This document shows, one piece after another, positions 38,054-46,701 of a DNA stretch of 64,000 nucleotides. The notes under the pieces were generated by a model, which was given only the letters and a program-made list of their open reading frames with translations, was not told the DNA's origin and made no database searches. The stretch's first letter is position 1. The number at the start of each line of letters is the position of its first letter. The translations under genes were made by a program, and so were the position numbers. Source of the DNA: DATARH01 sp963847345 (GTDB taxonomy: Bacteria; Pseudomonadota; Alphaproteobacteria; ATCC43930; CGMCC-115725); NCBI GenBank assembly GCA_963847345.1, contig CAWJZU010000016.1, forward strand, positions 1 through 64,000. The letters are read 5' to 3'.

Positions 38054-38476
38054 ATGGCCGTTGAGCGCACCCTGTCGATCATCAAGCCTGACGCGACCCG
38101 GCGCAACCTGACCGGCGCGATCAACGAGCGCTTCGAACGCGCCGGGCTGAGGATCGTCGCGCAAAAGCGTCTGCAGCTGACACAGGAAATGGCCGAACGC
38201 TTCTACGCCGTCCATGCCCAGCGCCCATTCTATAACAGCCTGGTCAGCTTCATGATTTCGGGCCCGGTCGTGGTGCAGGTGCTCGAAGGCGAGAATGCGG
38301 TGGCCAAGAACCGCGAGGTGATGGGGGCAACCGACCCGGCGAAGGCCGATCCTGGCACAATCCGCAAAGATTTCGCCGAGTCGATTGAAGCCAACTCGGT
38401 GCACGGCTCGGATTCGCCCGAGAACGCCGCGCAGGAAATCGCGTTCTTCTTCTCGCAGATCGAGATCTGCCCCTGA
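38054..38476 (+). CDS. ndk: Nucleoside diphosphate kinase
   Basis: A 140-residue kinase that equilibrates nucleoside di- and triphosphates using ATP through a phosphohistidine. It begins MAVERTLSIIKPDATRRN and carries the active-site NSVHGSDSPENA with its histidine. Length is exactly that of the family. An upstream in-frame ATG at 38042 adds four residues; 38054 fits the family start and has GAGAG before it. Confidence 0.96.
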   Translation: MAVERTLSIIKPDATRRNLTGAINERFERAGLRIVAQKRLQLTQEMAERFYAVHAQRPFYNSLVSFMISGPVVVQVLEGENAVAKNREVMGATDPAKADPGTIRKDFAESIEANSVHGSDSPENAAQEIAFFFSQIEICP

Positions 38477-38486
38477 ACCGGTCCGA

Positions 38487-38612
38487 CTAAAGCAGCGATA
38501 CCGCCATCCCGATCAGGATCAGCACGATCACGACGAGCGAGATTTTCATGAACCGCGTGAACCCGATCCAGGTTCGCCGGTGCCGTTCGAGTTCCGGATC
38601 CGCGACTGACAT
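38487..38612 (-). CDS. aa3-type cytochrome c oxidase subunit IV-like peptide
   Basis: A 41-residue membrane peptide. The text ERHRRTWIGFTRFMKIS followed by a single hydrophobic helix (VVIVLILIGMAVSLL) is typical of the short bacterial aa3-oxidase subunit IV family of Alphaproteobacteria. One helix with a basic, cytoplasmic N-terminus fits. No oxidase genes are in this window, so it is an orphan here, lying between ndk (convergent) and purN (same strand, 41 bp upstream of it). Its role in the oxidase is inferred from the family only. Confidence 0.75.
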   Translation of the reverse strand: MSVADPELERHRRTWIGFTRFMKISLVVIVLILIGMAVSLL

Positions 38613-38653
38613 TCTCCCCCTCGCCAACTGCGATTGCGCGAGCAAGGTATAGC

Positions 38654-39316
38654 TTAATCGTCCCGCCGGGCAAACGCGTCCAGTGGGTTGAGCATCACAT
38701 GCTCCGGTGTTGACGCGCCGGCAATCACGACCGTGTTGCCTGTCAAACGCAGCCGGCCTTCGGCGAACAGACGTACCGCCAGCGGATAAAGCCGATGCTC
38801 GGCCTGCAAGATGCGCCGGGACAACCGGTCCTCGTCATCGCCCCCGCGCACCGGTACGACCGCTTGCGCGATGATCGGCCCGGTATCAACCGCGTCGCGC
38901 ACGAAATGCACGGTGCAGCCGGAAAAGCGGACGCCGGCCTCCAGCGCCTGGCGTTGCGCATGAAGCCCGGGGAAAGCCGGCAGCAGAGACGGGTGGATGT
39001 TGATAAGCCGATTGCACCAGGCCGCGACAAAACCGCTGTCGAGGATGCGCATGTATCCGGCGAGTGCGACGAGTGCGACATGGCTTTTCCGCAACGCGGC
39101 ATCCGCCGCCGCGGCAAACCCCTGCCGGCCCGGATCGGCAATGACAAGATGCTCAATCCCGGCGCGGGCGGCCCGTTCGAGGCCTGGTGCTTCCGGGCGG
39201 TTGCTGATCACCAGCACTATTTCGGCCGGATAGGCAGGGTCGGCGGCGGCATCGATCAGCGCCTGCAGGTTCGACCCGCGGCCTGAGATCAAAACGCCAA
39301 ACTTGAGCCGCGTCAT
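38654..39316 (-). CDS. purN: Phosphoribosylglycinamide formyltransferase
   Basis: A 220-residue GAR transformylase of purine synthesis, using 10-formyltetrahydrofolate. It begins with the typical VLISGRGSNLQALIDA, then INIHPSLLPAFPGLHAQRQ (catalytic Asn and His) and SGCTVHFVRDAVDTGPIIAQ with the catalytic Asp. Length is normal. The ATG at 39316 matches the family start; ATG 39328 is an alternative. purM, often adjacent, is absent; a divergent DUF2066 gene lies upstream instead. Confidence 0.95.
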   Translation of the reverse strand: MTRLKFGVLISGRGSNLQALIDAAADPAYPAEIVLVISNRPEAPGLERAARAGIEHLVIADPGRQGFAAAADAALRKSHVALVALAGYMRILDSGFVAAWCNRLINIHPSLLPAFPGLHAQRQALEAGVRFSGCTVHFVRDAVDTGPIIAQAVVPVRGGDDEDRLSRRILQAEHRLYPLAVRLFAEGRLRLTGNTVVIAGASTPEHVMLNPLDAFARRDD

Positions 39317-39440
39317 TGTTCTCCGCATCGCAACGCGCCGCAGATGGGCGCGTCCTAATGGCGTCGCATTGCAAACTGCGCTATCACCGAGACGGCGCGA
39401 CCGCAAGGCCGCGAAGGTACCGGATCGGGAGCGCAGTGCC

Positions 39441-40649
39441 ATGACCTTGCCGCTGAAGGCGGCTTCGGCCGGCAGCCAAAGGGGGCGCCGGATTGCCGGT
39501 GCCGCGTTCCTCTCGATGCTCCTGCTCGGCCAGGTGGCCGGCGAACCGGCTCGGGCGCAGGACGCGGACCCGTTCTCGGCCACCGTGAAGGTTGATGCGC
39601 GCGCGGACACGGTAGTTAAGGCGCGCGAAACGGCGCGCGTCGAGGGTCAGAGGCGGGCGCTGGCGTCAGTTGCTGAACGCCTGTCGGGCGGCGCCGGGCC
39701 GGTCAAACCGCCAAAACTCGACGACAAGTCGATCACAGATCTCGTCGCCAATTTCGAAGTCGCGAACGAGCGGATGTCGGCGGTGCGCTATATTGCCGAT
39801 TACACCTTTCACTTCCGACCGGCGGAGACCCGGCGGGTCTTGGGAGTTGCCGCGCCCAGTGCCGGCGCCGCGGAACCTTCCTCTAAGCCGATTGCCGGTG
39901 AGGGTCTCGCCAAACCCAATGTTGCGGAGCCCAATGCGAGGCTGACGGTGATCATCCCGGTGTTCGAGTCGGCGGGTCAGGCGGTATTGTGGGACGATCC
40001 CAACCCGTGGCGTGAGGCTTGGGAGCAGGCGCCGGCGGTATCGGGGAGCGCCGTCGTTCCGCTCGGCGATGCCGGCGACCTCGCCGCGATCGACGCCGTG
40101 AAGGCTCGCGCCGGAGACGCCGATGCCGTTACGGCGATTGCCCGCCGCAACGGCGGCGATGCGGCTGTCGTCGCGGTCGCGGTTTTGCGGGGCCCGCCCG
40201 ACCGCCCGAACGGGATTGATGTGCGGCTGCGGCGTTTTCAGGGTGGTCGTCCTGTTGATACGCGCAGCGAGAGCTACAGCGCCGGCCCCGGAGAAAGCAC
40301 TGCCGACCTGCTGCGCCGCGCTGTCGCCGCAATTGGCCCCGATATCGTCGTCAGCCGAGCGCCCGAGGCGCCGTCATCGGCCGCTCCGGAGCACGATCAA
40401 ACCCTCACGGCGGTATTGCCGATCAACAGCCTCGAGGACTGGCTACGGGCGCGCGAGCGCCTGCAGGCCGTGCCGGCGATCCGCAAAGTTACCGTCGCGG
40501 CCCTGTCGCGCCAGGAGGCGACGATTGCAATCGACTACACCGGGACGATCGAACAACTGAAATCGGAGCTGGCAAAAATCAACCTGGATCTCGTGCGGCG
40601 CGAGTCGCAATGGCAGCTCGCCCGCGATGGCGCCGGCGGCGCTCGCTAA
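39441..40649 (+). CDS. DUF2066-domain secreted protein
   Basis: A 402-residue protein with an N-terminal signal sequence (AAFLSMLLLGQVAGEPARAQ). The family hallmark follows: DARADTVVKARETARVEGQR with RALASVAERL. Such DUF2066 proteins are found next to the CDP-alcohol transferase, permease and hdaA genes in many Alphaproteobacteria and Gammaproteobacteria; function is unknown. A Pro/Ala-rich linker near residues 130-160 separates two parts. The ATG at 39441 is chosen because the signal peptide begins right after it. Confidence 0.82.
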   Translation: MTLPLKAASAGSQRGRRIAGAAFLSMLLLGQVAGEPARAQDADPFSATVKVDARADTVVKARETARVEGQRRALASVAERLSGGAGPVKPPKLDDKSITDLVANFEVANERMSAVRYIADYTFHFRPAETRRVLGVAAPSAGAAEPSSKPIAGEGLAKPNVAEPNARLTVIIPVFESAGQAVLWDDPNPWREAWEQAPAVSGSAVVPLGDAGDLAAIDAVKARAGDADAVTAIARRNGGDAAVVAVAVLRGPPDRPNGIDVRLRRFQGGRPVDTRSESYSAGPGESTADLLRRAVAAIGPDIVVSRAPEAPSSAAPEHDQTLTAVLPINSLEDWLRARERLQAVPAIRKVTVAALSRQEATIAIDYTGTIEQLKSELAKINLDLVRRESQWQLARDGAGGAR

Positions 40650-40677
40650 TCCGATCCGAGCCGCGGATACCCGTGCC

Positions 40678-41310
40678 ATGGTGCCCGAGCCCACCGCACG
40701 CCCCAAAATGCCGCCGTCGCGCACACTTCACCCCGGGCCGCTGTTGCGGCTGATCGAGCTCAACCTGAACCTGCCGAATGCCATCACGCTGGCGCGCCTC
40801 GCATCGGTGCCGCTGGTAATCGGTCTTGTGTTTGGCGGGCGTTATGCTGCTGCATTCTGGGTGTTCATCGGCGCCGGACTGTCCGACGCCGTGGACGGAT
40901 ACATCGCGAAACGCTTCGATCGCCGCACCCCGCTCGGGGCCGTGCTCGACCCGGTCGCCGACAAGGCGCTGCTGACCGGTCTGTACGTCACGCTGCTCCT
41001 GACCGGGCATCTGCCGGGTTGGCTCGTCTCGCTGGTGGTTCTGCGTGACGGGTTGATCGTGGTCGGATACCTCGCCTTACGGGCGAGCGTCAGGCCGCAC
41101 CGTCTTGATCCCCTCTTTATCAGCAAAATCAATACGCTAATCCAGATTGCGCTGGTCGGGTTCGTGCTGGCGCGGCTCGGGGTCGGGGCGCAGGCCGGAT
41201 GGGTGGAAGCGCTGCTGATTGCTGCTACGGCGATCACGACGGTGTTCTCGGGGTTCTCCTATCTCGTGCGCTGGCGGCGCATAATCCTCGGCCCGGAACG
41301 GGTGCCGTGA
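40678..41310 (+). CDS. CDP-alcohol phosphatidyltransferase family protein
   Basis: About 210 residues with several membrane helices. The active-site pattern DxxDGxxA-x8-GxxxDxxxD is present as LSDAVDGYIAKRFDRR and TPLGAVLDPVADK, with Lys replacing the usual Arg. Enzymes of this family displace CMP from CDP-diacylglycerol or CDP-alcohols, most often to make phosphatidylglycerol phosphate. The start is uncertain: ATG 40678 is used, but ATG 40627 would overlap the previous gene. The stop overlaps the next gene by GTGA. Confidence 0.88.
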   Translation: MVPEPTARPKMPPSRTLHPGPLLRLIELNLNLPNAITLARLASVPLVIGLVFGGRYAAAFWVFIGAGLSDAVDGYIAKRFDRRTPLGAVLDPVADKALLTGLYVTLLLTGHLPGWLVSLVVLRDGLIVVGYLALRASVRPHRLDPLFISKINTLIQIALVGFVLARLGVGAQAGWVEALLIAATAITTVFSGFSYLVRWRRIILGPERVP

Positions 41311-42407
41311 ACCCGAGGGTCATCCAAGCGCTGTTCTGGATCGGCTTCTGTCTGCTCGTTGTCGTCGTCCTCGGCCTCGTCCAGAGCATACTGATGCCGT
41401 TCGTCGTCGGTTTCGCTATCGCATACGTGCTGGCGCCGGTTGTCGCTCGCCTCGAGCAGTGGGGGATACGCCGCACGCTTGCGAGTTTTTTTGTCGTAAT
41501 CCTGTTTCTGCTCGCCCTGGCGCTGATCCTGGTGATCCTGGTGCCGCTGATCCAGGGCCAAGTCATACAGCTGATCGTGGGCATCCCCGCCCTGGTCCGC
41601 GTGCTGCAGGACCAGCTGACCCATCTGTTCGAGGTGCTGCAGCAGCGCCTGCCGGCCGAGGATGTGGCGCGCCTGCGCGACATGCTCGGCGCCAAAACGG
41701 CGGAGGCCCTGACCTGGCTCGCATTGCTTCTACAGAGTCTGATCACCAGCAGCCTTGCCATCCTAAATGTCCTTTCGCTGGTCATCGTAACCCCGATCGT
41801 CACGTTCTTTCTGCTACGCGACTGGGAGAAGATGGTCGCCGCGGTCGATGCGTACCTGCCGCGGCCCTCTCTGGAGACCGTGCGTGGGCAGGCGCGGCTC
41901 GTCAGCGATACGCTGGTCGGCTTCTTTCACGGTCAGGCGCTGATTTGCCTGATCTTGGCAGCCTATTATGCGAGCGCTCTCAGCGTCGTCGGATTGCATT
42001 CGGCGCTCGCAGTCGGCGTGCTGATCGGTGTGCTGGCGATCATCCCGATCCTCGGCGTTACCACTGGCTTCATCCTCGCGCTTAGCCTCGCCGCATCGCA
42101 ATACGGAACCTGGACCGCCATTATCAAGGTATGCGCGATTTTCGCGGCGGGTCAGATGGCCGAGGCCAATTTCCTGACTCCGAAGCTGCTTGGGGATCGG
42201 GTGCATCTGCATCCCGTTTGGGTCATTTTCGCGTTGTTTGCCGGCGGCGCGTTGTTCGGGTTTATCGGCGTCCTGCTGGCCGTGCCGGCGGCGGCGGTGA
42301 TCGGCGTGTTAGCGCGATTCGCGCTGACGCGCTACCGCCAGAGCACACTCTATAACGGCGCACCGCCCGAAACCGAGCCCGCCCCGAACGTGACTCGCCT
42401 CCGGTGA
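41307..42407 (+). CDS. AI-2E/PerM-family permease
   Basis: A 366-residue inner-membrane protein with about eight helices. It starts with two hydrophobic segments (SILMPFVVGFAIAYVLAPVV), has the typical central stretch ITSSLAILNVLSLVIVTPIV and TFFLLRDWEKMV, and the conserved VGLHSALAVGVLIGVLAIIP. The transported solute is unknown for most members. The GTG at 41307 overlaps the previous stop (GTGA), and its own stop overlaps hdaA in the same way, so three genes are coupled. Confidence 0.9.
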   Translation: MNPRVIQALFWIGFCLLVVVVLGLVQSILMPFVVGFAIAYVLAPVVARLEQWGIRRTLASFFVVILFLLALALILVILVPLIQGQVIQLIVGIPALVRVLQDQLTHLFEVLQQRLPAEDVARLRDMLGAKTAEALTWLALLLQSLITSSLAILNVLSLVIVTPIVTFFLLRDWEKMVAAVDAYLPRPSLETVRGQARLVSDTLVGFFHGQALICLILAAYYASALSVVGLHSALAVGVLIGVLAIIPILGVTTGFILALSLAASQYGTWTAIIKVCAIFAAGQMAEANFLTPKLLGDRVHLHPVWVIFALFAGGALFGFIGVLLAVPAAAVIGVLARFALTRYRQSTLYNGAPPETEPAPNVTRLR

Positions 42408-43096
42408 CCCAACTCGCGATCAACCTGCCGTTTCAGCAGGCTCTCGGAGCAGCCGATTTCCTTGTATCCGAGTGCAACCGCGCTGCCTTTGCTTTGATCG
42501 AACGGTGGCCCGACTGGCCGGGTCGGGCCCTCGCGATATACGGTCCGGCGCAGTGCGGCAAGAGCCATTTGGCCCGGCTATGGACCGCGCGCAGCCGGGC
42601 CCGGCTGGTGCACGGTCCGGCATTGCACGCACTGGACCCACCCGGACTGGCCGCCTTGCCCGGGGTTGCGATAGACGAGGCTGATGCGGCGCCAGAGCAG
42701 GCGCTGCTGCATCTCCACAATTGCTGCCGTGAAATCGGCTCCTTCCTGCTGATCGTGGCGCGCTCGCCGCCGGCCCGCTGGCCGATCGCGTCGCCGGATC
42801 TCGCCTCACGGCTGCGAGCTTTGCCGGTGGTCGGCATCGCCTCGCCGGACGACGCACTGTTGGCCAGTCTTCTGGTCAAACATTTCGCTGATCGGCAGAT
42901 CCGCGTCGCACCTTCCGTAATCGATTTCGCGGTGCGCCGGATCGAGCGTTCGTTCGCCGCGGCGGCGGCGTTGGTAGACGCGCTCGACCGCGCCGCTCTC
43001 CGCGCCGGAGGCCCGATCGGCATCGCGCTGGTTCGCCGGGTACTCGCCGAGCCCAACGCTCAGCCGGATTTGCGGAGCGATTTGGGTGTGACGTAG
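42404..43096 (+). CDS. hdaA: HdaA-like DnaA-related regulator
   Basis: A 230-residue AAA+ protein related to the central domain of DnaA, lacking its DNA-binding domain. Walker-A-like text is IYGPAQCGKSHLARLW; the Walker B region reads VAIDEADAAPEQALLHLHN. The family (Hda/HdaA) promotes ATP hydrolysis on DnaA after replication starts, often binding the sliding clamp by an N-terminal QxxLx motif; TQLAINLPF here is compatible. The start is GTG 42404 overlapping the permease stop. Its last 37 bases overlap the 3' end of the convergent sixA-like gene. Confidence 0.88.
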   Translation: MTQLAINLPFQQALGAADFLVSECNRAAFALIERWPDWPGRALAIYGPAQCGKSHLARLWTARSRARLVHGPALHALDPPGLAALPGVAIDEADAAPEQALLHLHNCCREIGSFLLIVARSPPARWPIASPDLASRLRALPVVGIASPDDALLASLLVKHFADRQIRVAPSVIDFAVRRIERSFAAAAALVDALDRAALRAGGPIGIALVRRVLAEPNAQPDLRSDLGVT

Positions 43097-43581
43097 TCGC
43101 GCAGCGCGTGCCGCGCTCGGTCAAGGCTGGCCCACTCTGTTTCGATGATGAAGCTCGCCCGTGCCGTTGTCGGGAATTTCCCCGAGGCCAACGCCGGATA
43201 ACCCTGCGACTCCTGGGCGGCAAGCGCCAGCGCGAGTTCGTGCAGCCCGGGGTTGTGGCCGATCAGCAGCACGGCCCGCGTGGCCTCATCCAGGCGACGC
43301 AGCCGCCGGATCAGGTCCGGCAGCGCAGCTAGGTATAGTTCGTCCTCGAAGGCGACCGGATGCGGCTCGGGGAAACCGGCCAGGACCAGCGAAGCGGTTT
43401 CGCGAGTTCGCAGGGCGGTCGAACACAGCACGAGGTCGACCGTGCCAAGCGCGGCCGGCAGGCTGGCCGCGAGGAAGCTGGCGTCCTCCCGCCCCTTCCG
43501 ACTCAGCGGACGAAGCCGATCGTCGGTGCCGCTGTCGTCCCGCGCCGATTTGGCGTGCCGCAACAGGTGCAGCAGATGCAT
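43060..43581 (-). CDS. SixA-type histidine phosphatase
   Basis: A 173-residue phosphohistidine phosphatase-like protein of the SixA branch. The catalytic motif is LLRHAKSA (RHA instead of RHG, usual for SixA), with LSRKGREDA, CSTALRTRETA and the second histidine in LLIGHNPGLHELALAL. The family removes phosphate from histidine, for example on phosphotransfer domains; some members act on small molecules. It converges on and overlaps hdaA. Confidence 0.88.
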   Translation of the reverse strand: MHLLHLLRHAKSARDDSGTDDRLRPLSRKGREDASFLAASLPAALGTVDLVLCSTALRTRETASLVLAGFPEPHPVAFEDELYLAALPDLIRRLRRLDEATRAVLLIGHNPGLHELALALAAQESQGYPALASGKFPTTARASFIIETEWASLDRARHALRDYVTPKSLRKSG

Positions 43582-43611
43582 TAGACTCCCCAGGTAATTG
43601 CCTACGACGGG

Positions 43612-44619
43612 CTAAAACATCTCCGGAGTGATGACGTTCTGCGGCCGGTTGGTGAGCAACGCGGCGCGCATTGTCTCGGCCGACTTGCGCCGCGTATCCT
43701 CCCACGAATGCGGCGTCAGCCAAGCCGAGTGCGGTGTGATCACAAGACGGCCCTCAAGCCACTCCTCGCGGGCACGGTAGGCGCGCAGCAGTTCGGGGAC
43801 CGGTTCGACCGGCGGCTCCACCGGCAATACATCGAGCCCTGCCCCGGCGATATGGCCGCTGCGCAGCGCTTCGCACAGCGCATCGAGGTCGATAATGGGG
43901 CCGCGCGCATCATTGACGACGACCGCCCCCTTTGGCACCAGCGCGAGTTGCTCGCGGCCGAGCATACCGCGGGTTTCCGGGGTCAGTGGCGCATGGATCG
44001 ACAGCGTATTGGTCTGGCGCAGTAAATCTTCGAGCGTTGCGGCCCGTTCGATGCCGAGAGCCAGCTCGACCCCGTTCGGCAGATACGGGTCGTAGAACAC
44101 GACGCGGAAATTGAACGCCTTGGCGCGCAACGCTACGGCCGTGCCGATCCGACCGAGCCCGATGATGCCGAAGGTTTGGGTGCCGAGCCGTTCGATCAGA
44201 GGGTGCTGGAACGAGCGGAACGGCGCCGGCGGGTTCTTCCGCTGCAATTCGTGGTGCAAGAGGATGCCGCGCCGCAAGGTCAGCGCCAGCGCAATTGCGT
44301 GGTCCGCGACCTCGGTCGTGCCGTAATCGGGCACGTTGCAGATCAGGATATTGCGTTCCGCGGCCGCCGGCCGGTCGAGCTTGTCGTACCCGACCCCCAT
44401 GCGCACGATCGCTCGCAGCCTCGGAAATCGCGCCAGATCGGCGCCGGTGACCGGAAACCCCATGATCATTAGCCCATCTGCCTCGGCGCAGTCGGCATCG
44501 GACAGTTCGGATAGCGCCCCGGCATCGCGCTTCACGATCTGCATGTCGGGGCCGAACACCGCACGCTCGAGTTCGTCGGGTTGCTGTCGGGCTTCGGGAT
44601 ACAGAACGGTAACAGGCAT
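43612..44619 (-). CDS. D-isomer 2-hydroxyacid dehydrogenase (CtBP-like)
   Basis: A 335-residue NAD-dependent dehydrogenase. The nucleotide motif is GIIGLGRIGTAVALRAKAF. The catalytic Arg is in VVVNDARGPIIDLDALCEAL, the Glu in LPVEPPVEP and the His in ITPHSAWLTPHSWED, giving the R-E-H triad. The order and the long C-terminal loop resemble the C-terminal-binding-protein branch. It lies 30 bp upstream of the sixA-like gene on the same strand. The substrate is not deducible. Confidence 0.9.
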   Translation of the reverse strand: MPVTVLYPEARQQPDELERAVFGPDMQIVKRDAGALSELSDADCAEADGLMIMGFPVTGADLARFPRLRAIVRMGVGYDKLDRPAAAERNILICNVPDYGTTEVADHAIALALTLRRGILLHHELQRKNPPAPFRSFQHPLIERLGTQTFGIIGLGRIGTAVALRAKAFNFRVVFYDPYLPNGVELALGIERAATLEDLLRQTNTLSIHAPLTPETRGMLGREQLALVPKGAVVVNDARGPIIDLDALCEALRSGHIAGAGLDVLPVEPPVEPVPELLRAYRAREEWLEGRLVITPHSAWLTPHSWEDTRRKSAETMRAALLTNRPQNVITPEMF

Positions 44620-45048
44620 CGGGTCCCCTCTTGAGATCGATCAGGCCAAGCTCACGCCGGACGGCACAACAGACTTATACCAACCGCCCAAGACCGGACC
44701 CATGCATCATGTCCGGTGCCGTTCGGACGTCACGAAAATCGCCGCAATCGCATTGCATACTGCGCCCTAGTCGATATGCGAAGAGGCCCGGCGATGTGCT
44801 CCCGCAATTCCCTGTTCGGCGGCGCAAATTCGCTGCTCGACGTCGGAAATTCGCTGTTCGTGTTCGCCGTTTTCCGTGTTCCCAGCGCCAATAATCTTTC
44901 CCTATATATTTGTTCTAAATAGATAAACCTGACAAAAGGCCGGCACCGGACGGAGAGAATTCCCTGCTTGCAGGGAATTCCCTCCGTCACGGTTTGCCCG
45001 ATACCGACCGGCAAGAGAGGAATCGATCAAACTCGGCACCGCCTAGTA
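44620..45048. other. Intergenic region with repeat element
   Basis: No gene is evident in these 429 bp. From about 44805 to 44875 three related units occur (aattccctgttcg, aattcgctgctcg, aattcgctgttcg) about 30 bp apart, giving frames rich in NSL and NSLF. A strong inverted repeat follows at 44951-44986. A short AT-rich patch (ctatatatttgttctaaat) lies between. Such aattccctg-rich units recur between genes in several Rhizobiales and relatives, so this is probably an interspersed repeat. Confidence 0.45.
44951..44986. repeat. Inverted repeat, 17-bp arms
   Basis: The arms cggagagaattccctgc (44951-44967) and gcagggaattccctccg (44970-44986) are complementary at 16 of 17 positions and separated by only two bases. 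The inner 11 bp are perfect. No T-run follows on either side, so a classical terminator is unlikely; it may be part of the intergenic repeat or a cruciform. Confidence 0.75.
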
Positions 45049-45303
45049 TTACGCCCGGCGCTGCGGCGGCAGGATTTCCGGCGCGAGAATTTGATCGATC
45101 AGATGCGCGCGGCCGATGTCTTCGAGATGGACGCGCTTCTGGTCGGGTGTGAGGCGCGTGCCGATGCCTTGCGTCATCAGCTGCACGAGCGAGCGGTCGC
45201 TGAGACCGAGCCAATAGCCGCGTCGGATCAGCTTGTCGTCGCCGTCGCGAGCGAACGGGTCTTCCTCCGCTCCGTCGAGCGGTGGTCGGTAGAATTGGCT
45301 CAT
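45049..45303 (-). CDS. Hypothetical 84-residue protein
   Basis: A small acidic-basic protein beginning MSQFYRPPLDGAEEDPFARD and containing DDKLIRRGYWLGLSDRSLVQ. The ATG at 45303 has AGGGAGAG about five bases upstream, which supports translation. I recognise no domain and no membrane segment. It is divergent from the MFS gene at 45394, with 90 bp between them. Confidence 0.6.
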   Translation of the reverse strand: MSQFYRPPLDGAEEDPFARDGDDKLIRRGYWLGLSDRSLVQLMTQGIGTRLTPDQKRVHLEDIGRAHLIDQILAPEILPPQRRA

Positions 45304-45393
45304 CGATCTCTCCCTGGAACCATCGACGGCACAATACACCCTGGCAGAATTGGCCGTTGCGCGGTTCCGAGGCAAGCCGGCACTTTTGCGGTG

Positions 45394-46701
45394 ATGAGCA
45401 CTCCCGGCGCGCTCTCCCCGAATTTGCAAACGCGAACGGCCTGGCTGATGCTGGGCGGTGCGTTTGCCGCGTTCACGATCAGCGCCGCGCTGATGCACGC
45501 CTATCCGGTGTATCTCGTCGCCTTCATCGAGGATTTTGGCTGGAGCCGCGCCGAGACGTCGATTGCCTATTCGGTGTCGCAGCTGGTCGGCGGGGTCAGC
45601 GCGCCGCTGGTCGGGCTGCTCGTCGACCGGCTGGGTCCGCGCCGACTGCTGCTGATCGGCAGCGTCTTGCTGGGAATCGGGCTCTGCGGCAGCGCCTTCG
45701 TGACGGCGCTGTGGCAGATCGTGCTGCTATACGGAATCGTGATGACGTTCGGGGCAAATTGCCTCGGCCTTGTGGCTTTCGTGCCGCTGCTGTCGCGGCA
45801 TTTCGTGCGCCGTCGCGGCATGGCGATCTCGATTGTGCAGTCGGCGAACGGGATTGCGCGCGGGATTTCCGCGCCGGCAGTGCAATGGTCGATCTCGCTG
45901 ATCGGCTGGCGCCCGACCTACCTGGTGCAGGCCGCGGTGATGGCGGTCGTCGTGCTGCCGCTTGCCGCATTGTTCCGGCGCGCCGAGCCGAGCCCCCCCG
46001 GGCGCACGGGATCGTCTCTGCCGGCCGAGGCGCCGGCGGCCCCTTCCCTCTCCACGCTGTCGCCTCGCGCCGGGTGGAGCCTCGGTGAGGCGGTGCGCAC
46101 GCCGCATTTCTGGCTGTTGTTCTCGGTCTATATGTTCACTGGTCTCGGCAGCTTTCTCGTGTCGCTGCACCAGCTGGCCTTTGCCGTCGATATCGGATTC
46201 AACAAGCTCTATGCCGCCCAGGTGCTCGGGATGGGCGCCTTCCTGGCGGTGCCGGGCATCGTCGTCACCGGGACTCTGTCGGACTACCTCGGCCGCGAAA
46301 TCTCGGCAATCCTGGCCTACGGGATCTCAATCCTCGGCGTTTTCTGTGCCCTCCTGATCACCAGCCCCGATCAACATCTGCTGTTGTGGTTGCACGCCTG
46401 TTTTTTCGGTCTGACCTGGGGCGCGCGCGGGCCGGCGATCACCGCCAAAACCGCCGATCTTTTCCCGGGGCCGCGGCTCGGTACGATCCTCGGCGTCATC
46501 ACGATCGGCAGCGGTCTCGGCGCGGCGATCGGATCCTGGGGAGCGGGCTGGGTGCATGACGTGACGGGCAGCTACCGCGTTGCGTTCATGATGTCGATTG
46601 CCTCGTATGCCTGCGGAACGGCCGCATTTTGGGCATTGCGCCGACCGCCGGTGCGCCGGCAGCCGCTACCCGACCCGCTCATGCGGGCCGGCGGCGGGTA
46701 A
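45394..46701 (+). CDS. MFS transporter
   Basis: A 435-residue major facilitator protein with twelve hydrophobic helices. Typical features are SVSQLVGGVSAPLVGLLVDR followed by LGPRRLL (the motif A loop) and the second-half counterpart TLSDYLGREISAILA. A flexible Pro/Ser-rich loop near residues 200-225 links the halves. The layout resembles the monocarboxylate/oxalate-formate type MFS permeases, but the solute is inference. Its 3' end overlaps the end of the convergent sensor kinase gene by 36 bp. Confidence 0.85.
   Translation: MSTPGALSPNLQTRTAWLMLGGAFAAFTISAALMHAYPVYLVAFIEDFGWSRAETSIAYSVSQLVGGVSAPLVGLLVDRLGPRRLLLIGSVLLGIGLCGSAFVTALWQIVLLYGIVMTFGANCLGLVAFVPLLSRHFVRRRGMAISIVQSANGIARGISAPAVQWSISLIGWRPTYLVQAAVMAVVVLPLAALFRRAEPSPPGRTGSSLPAEAPAAPSLSTLSPRAGWSLGEAVRTPHFWLLFSVYMFTGLGSFLVSLHQLAFAVDIGFNKLYAAQVLGMGAFLAVPGIVVTGTLSDYLGREISAILAYGISILGVFCALLITSPDQHLLLWLHACFFGLTWGARGPAITAKTADLFPGPRLGTILGVITIGSGLGAAIGSWGAGWVHDVTGSYRVAFMMSIASYACGTAAFWALRRPPVRRQPLPDPLMRAGGG

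Noticed and set aside
44951..44986. Inverted repeat as a rho-independent terminator
   Set aside because: No U-rich tail on either strand and it is not placed directly after a gene.
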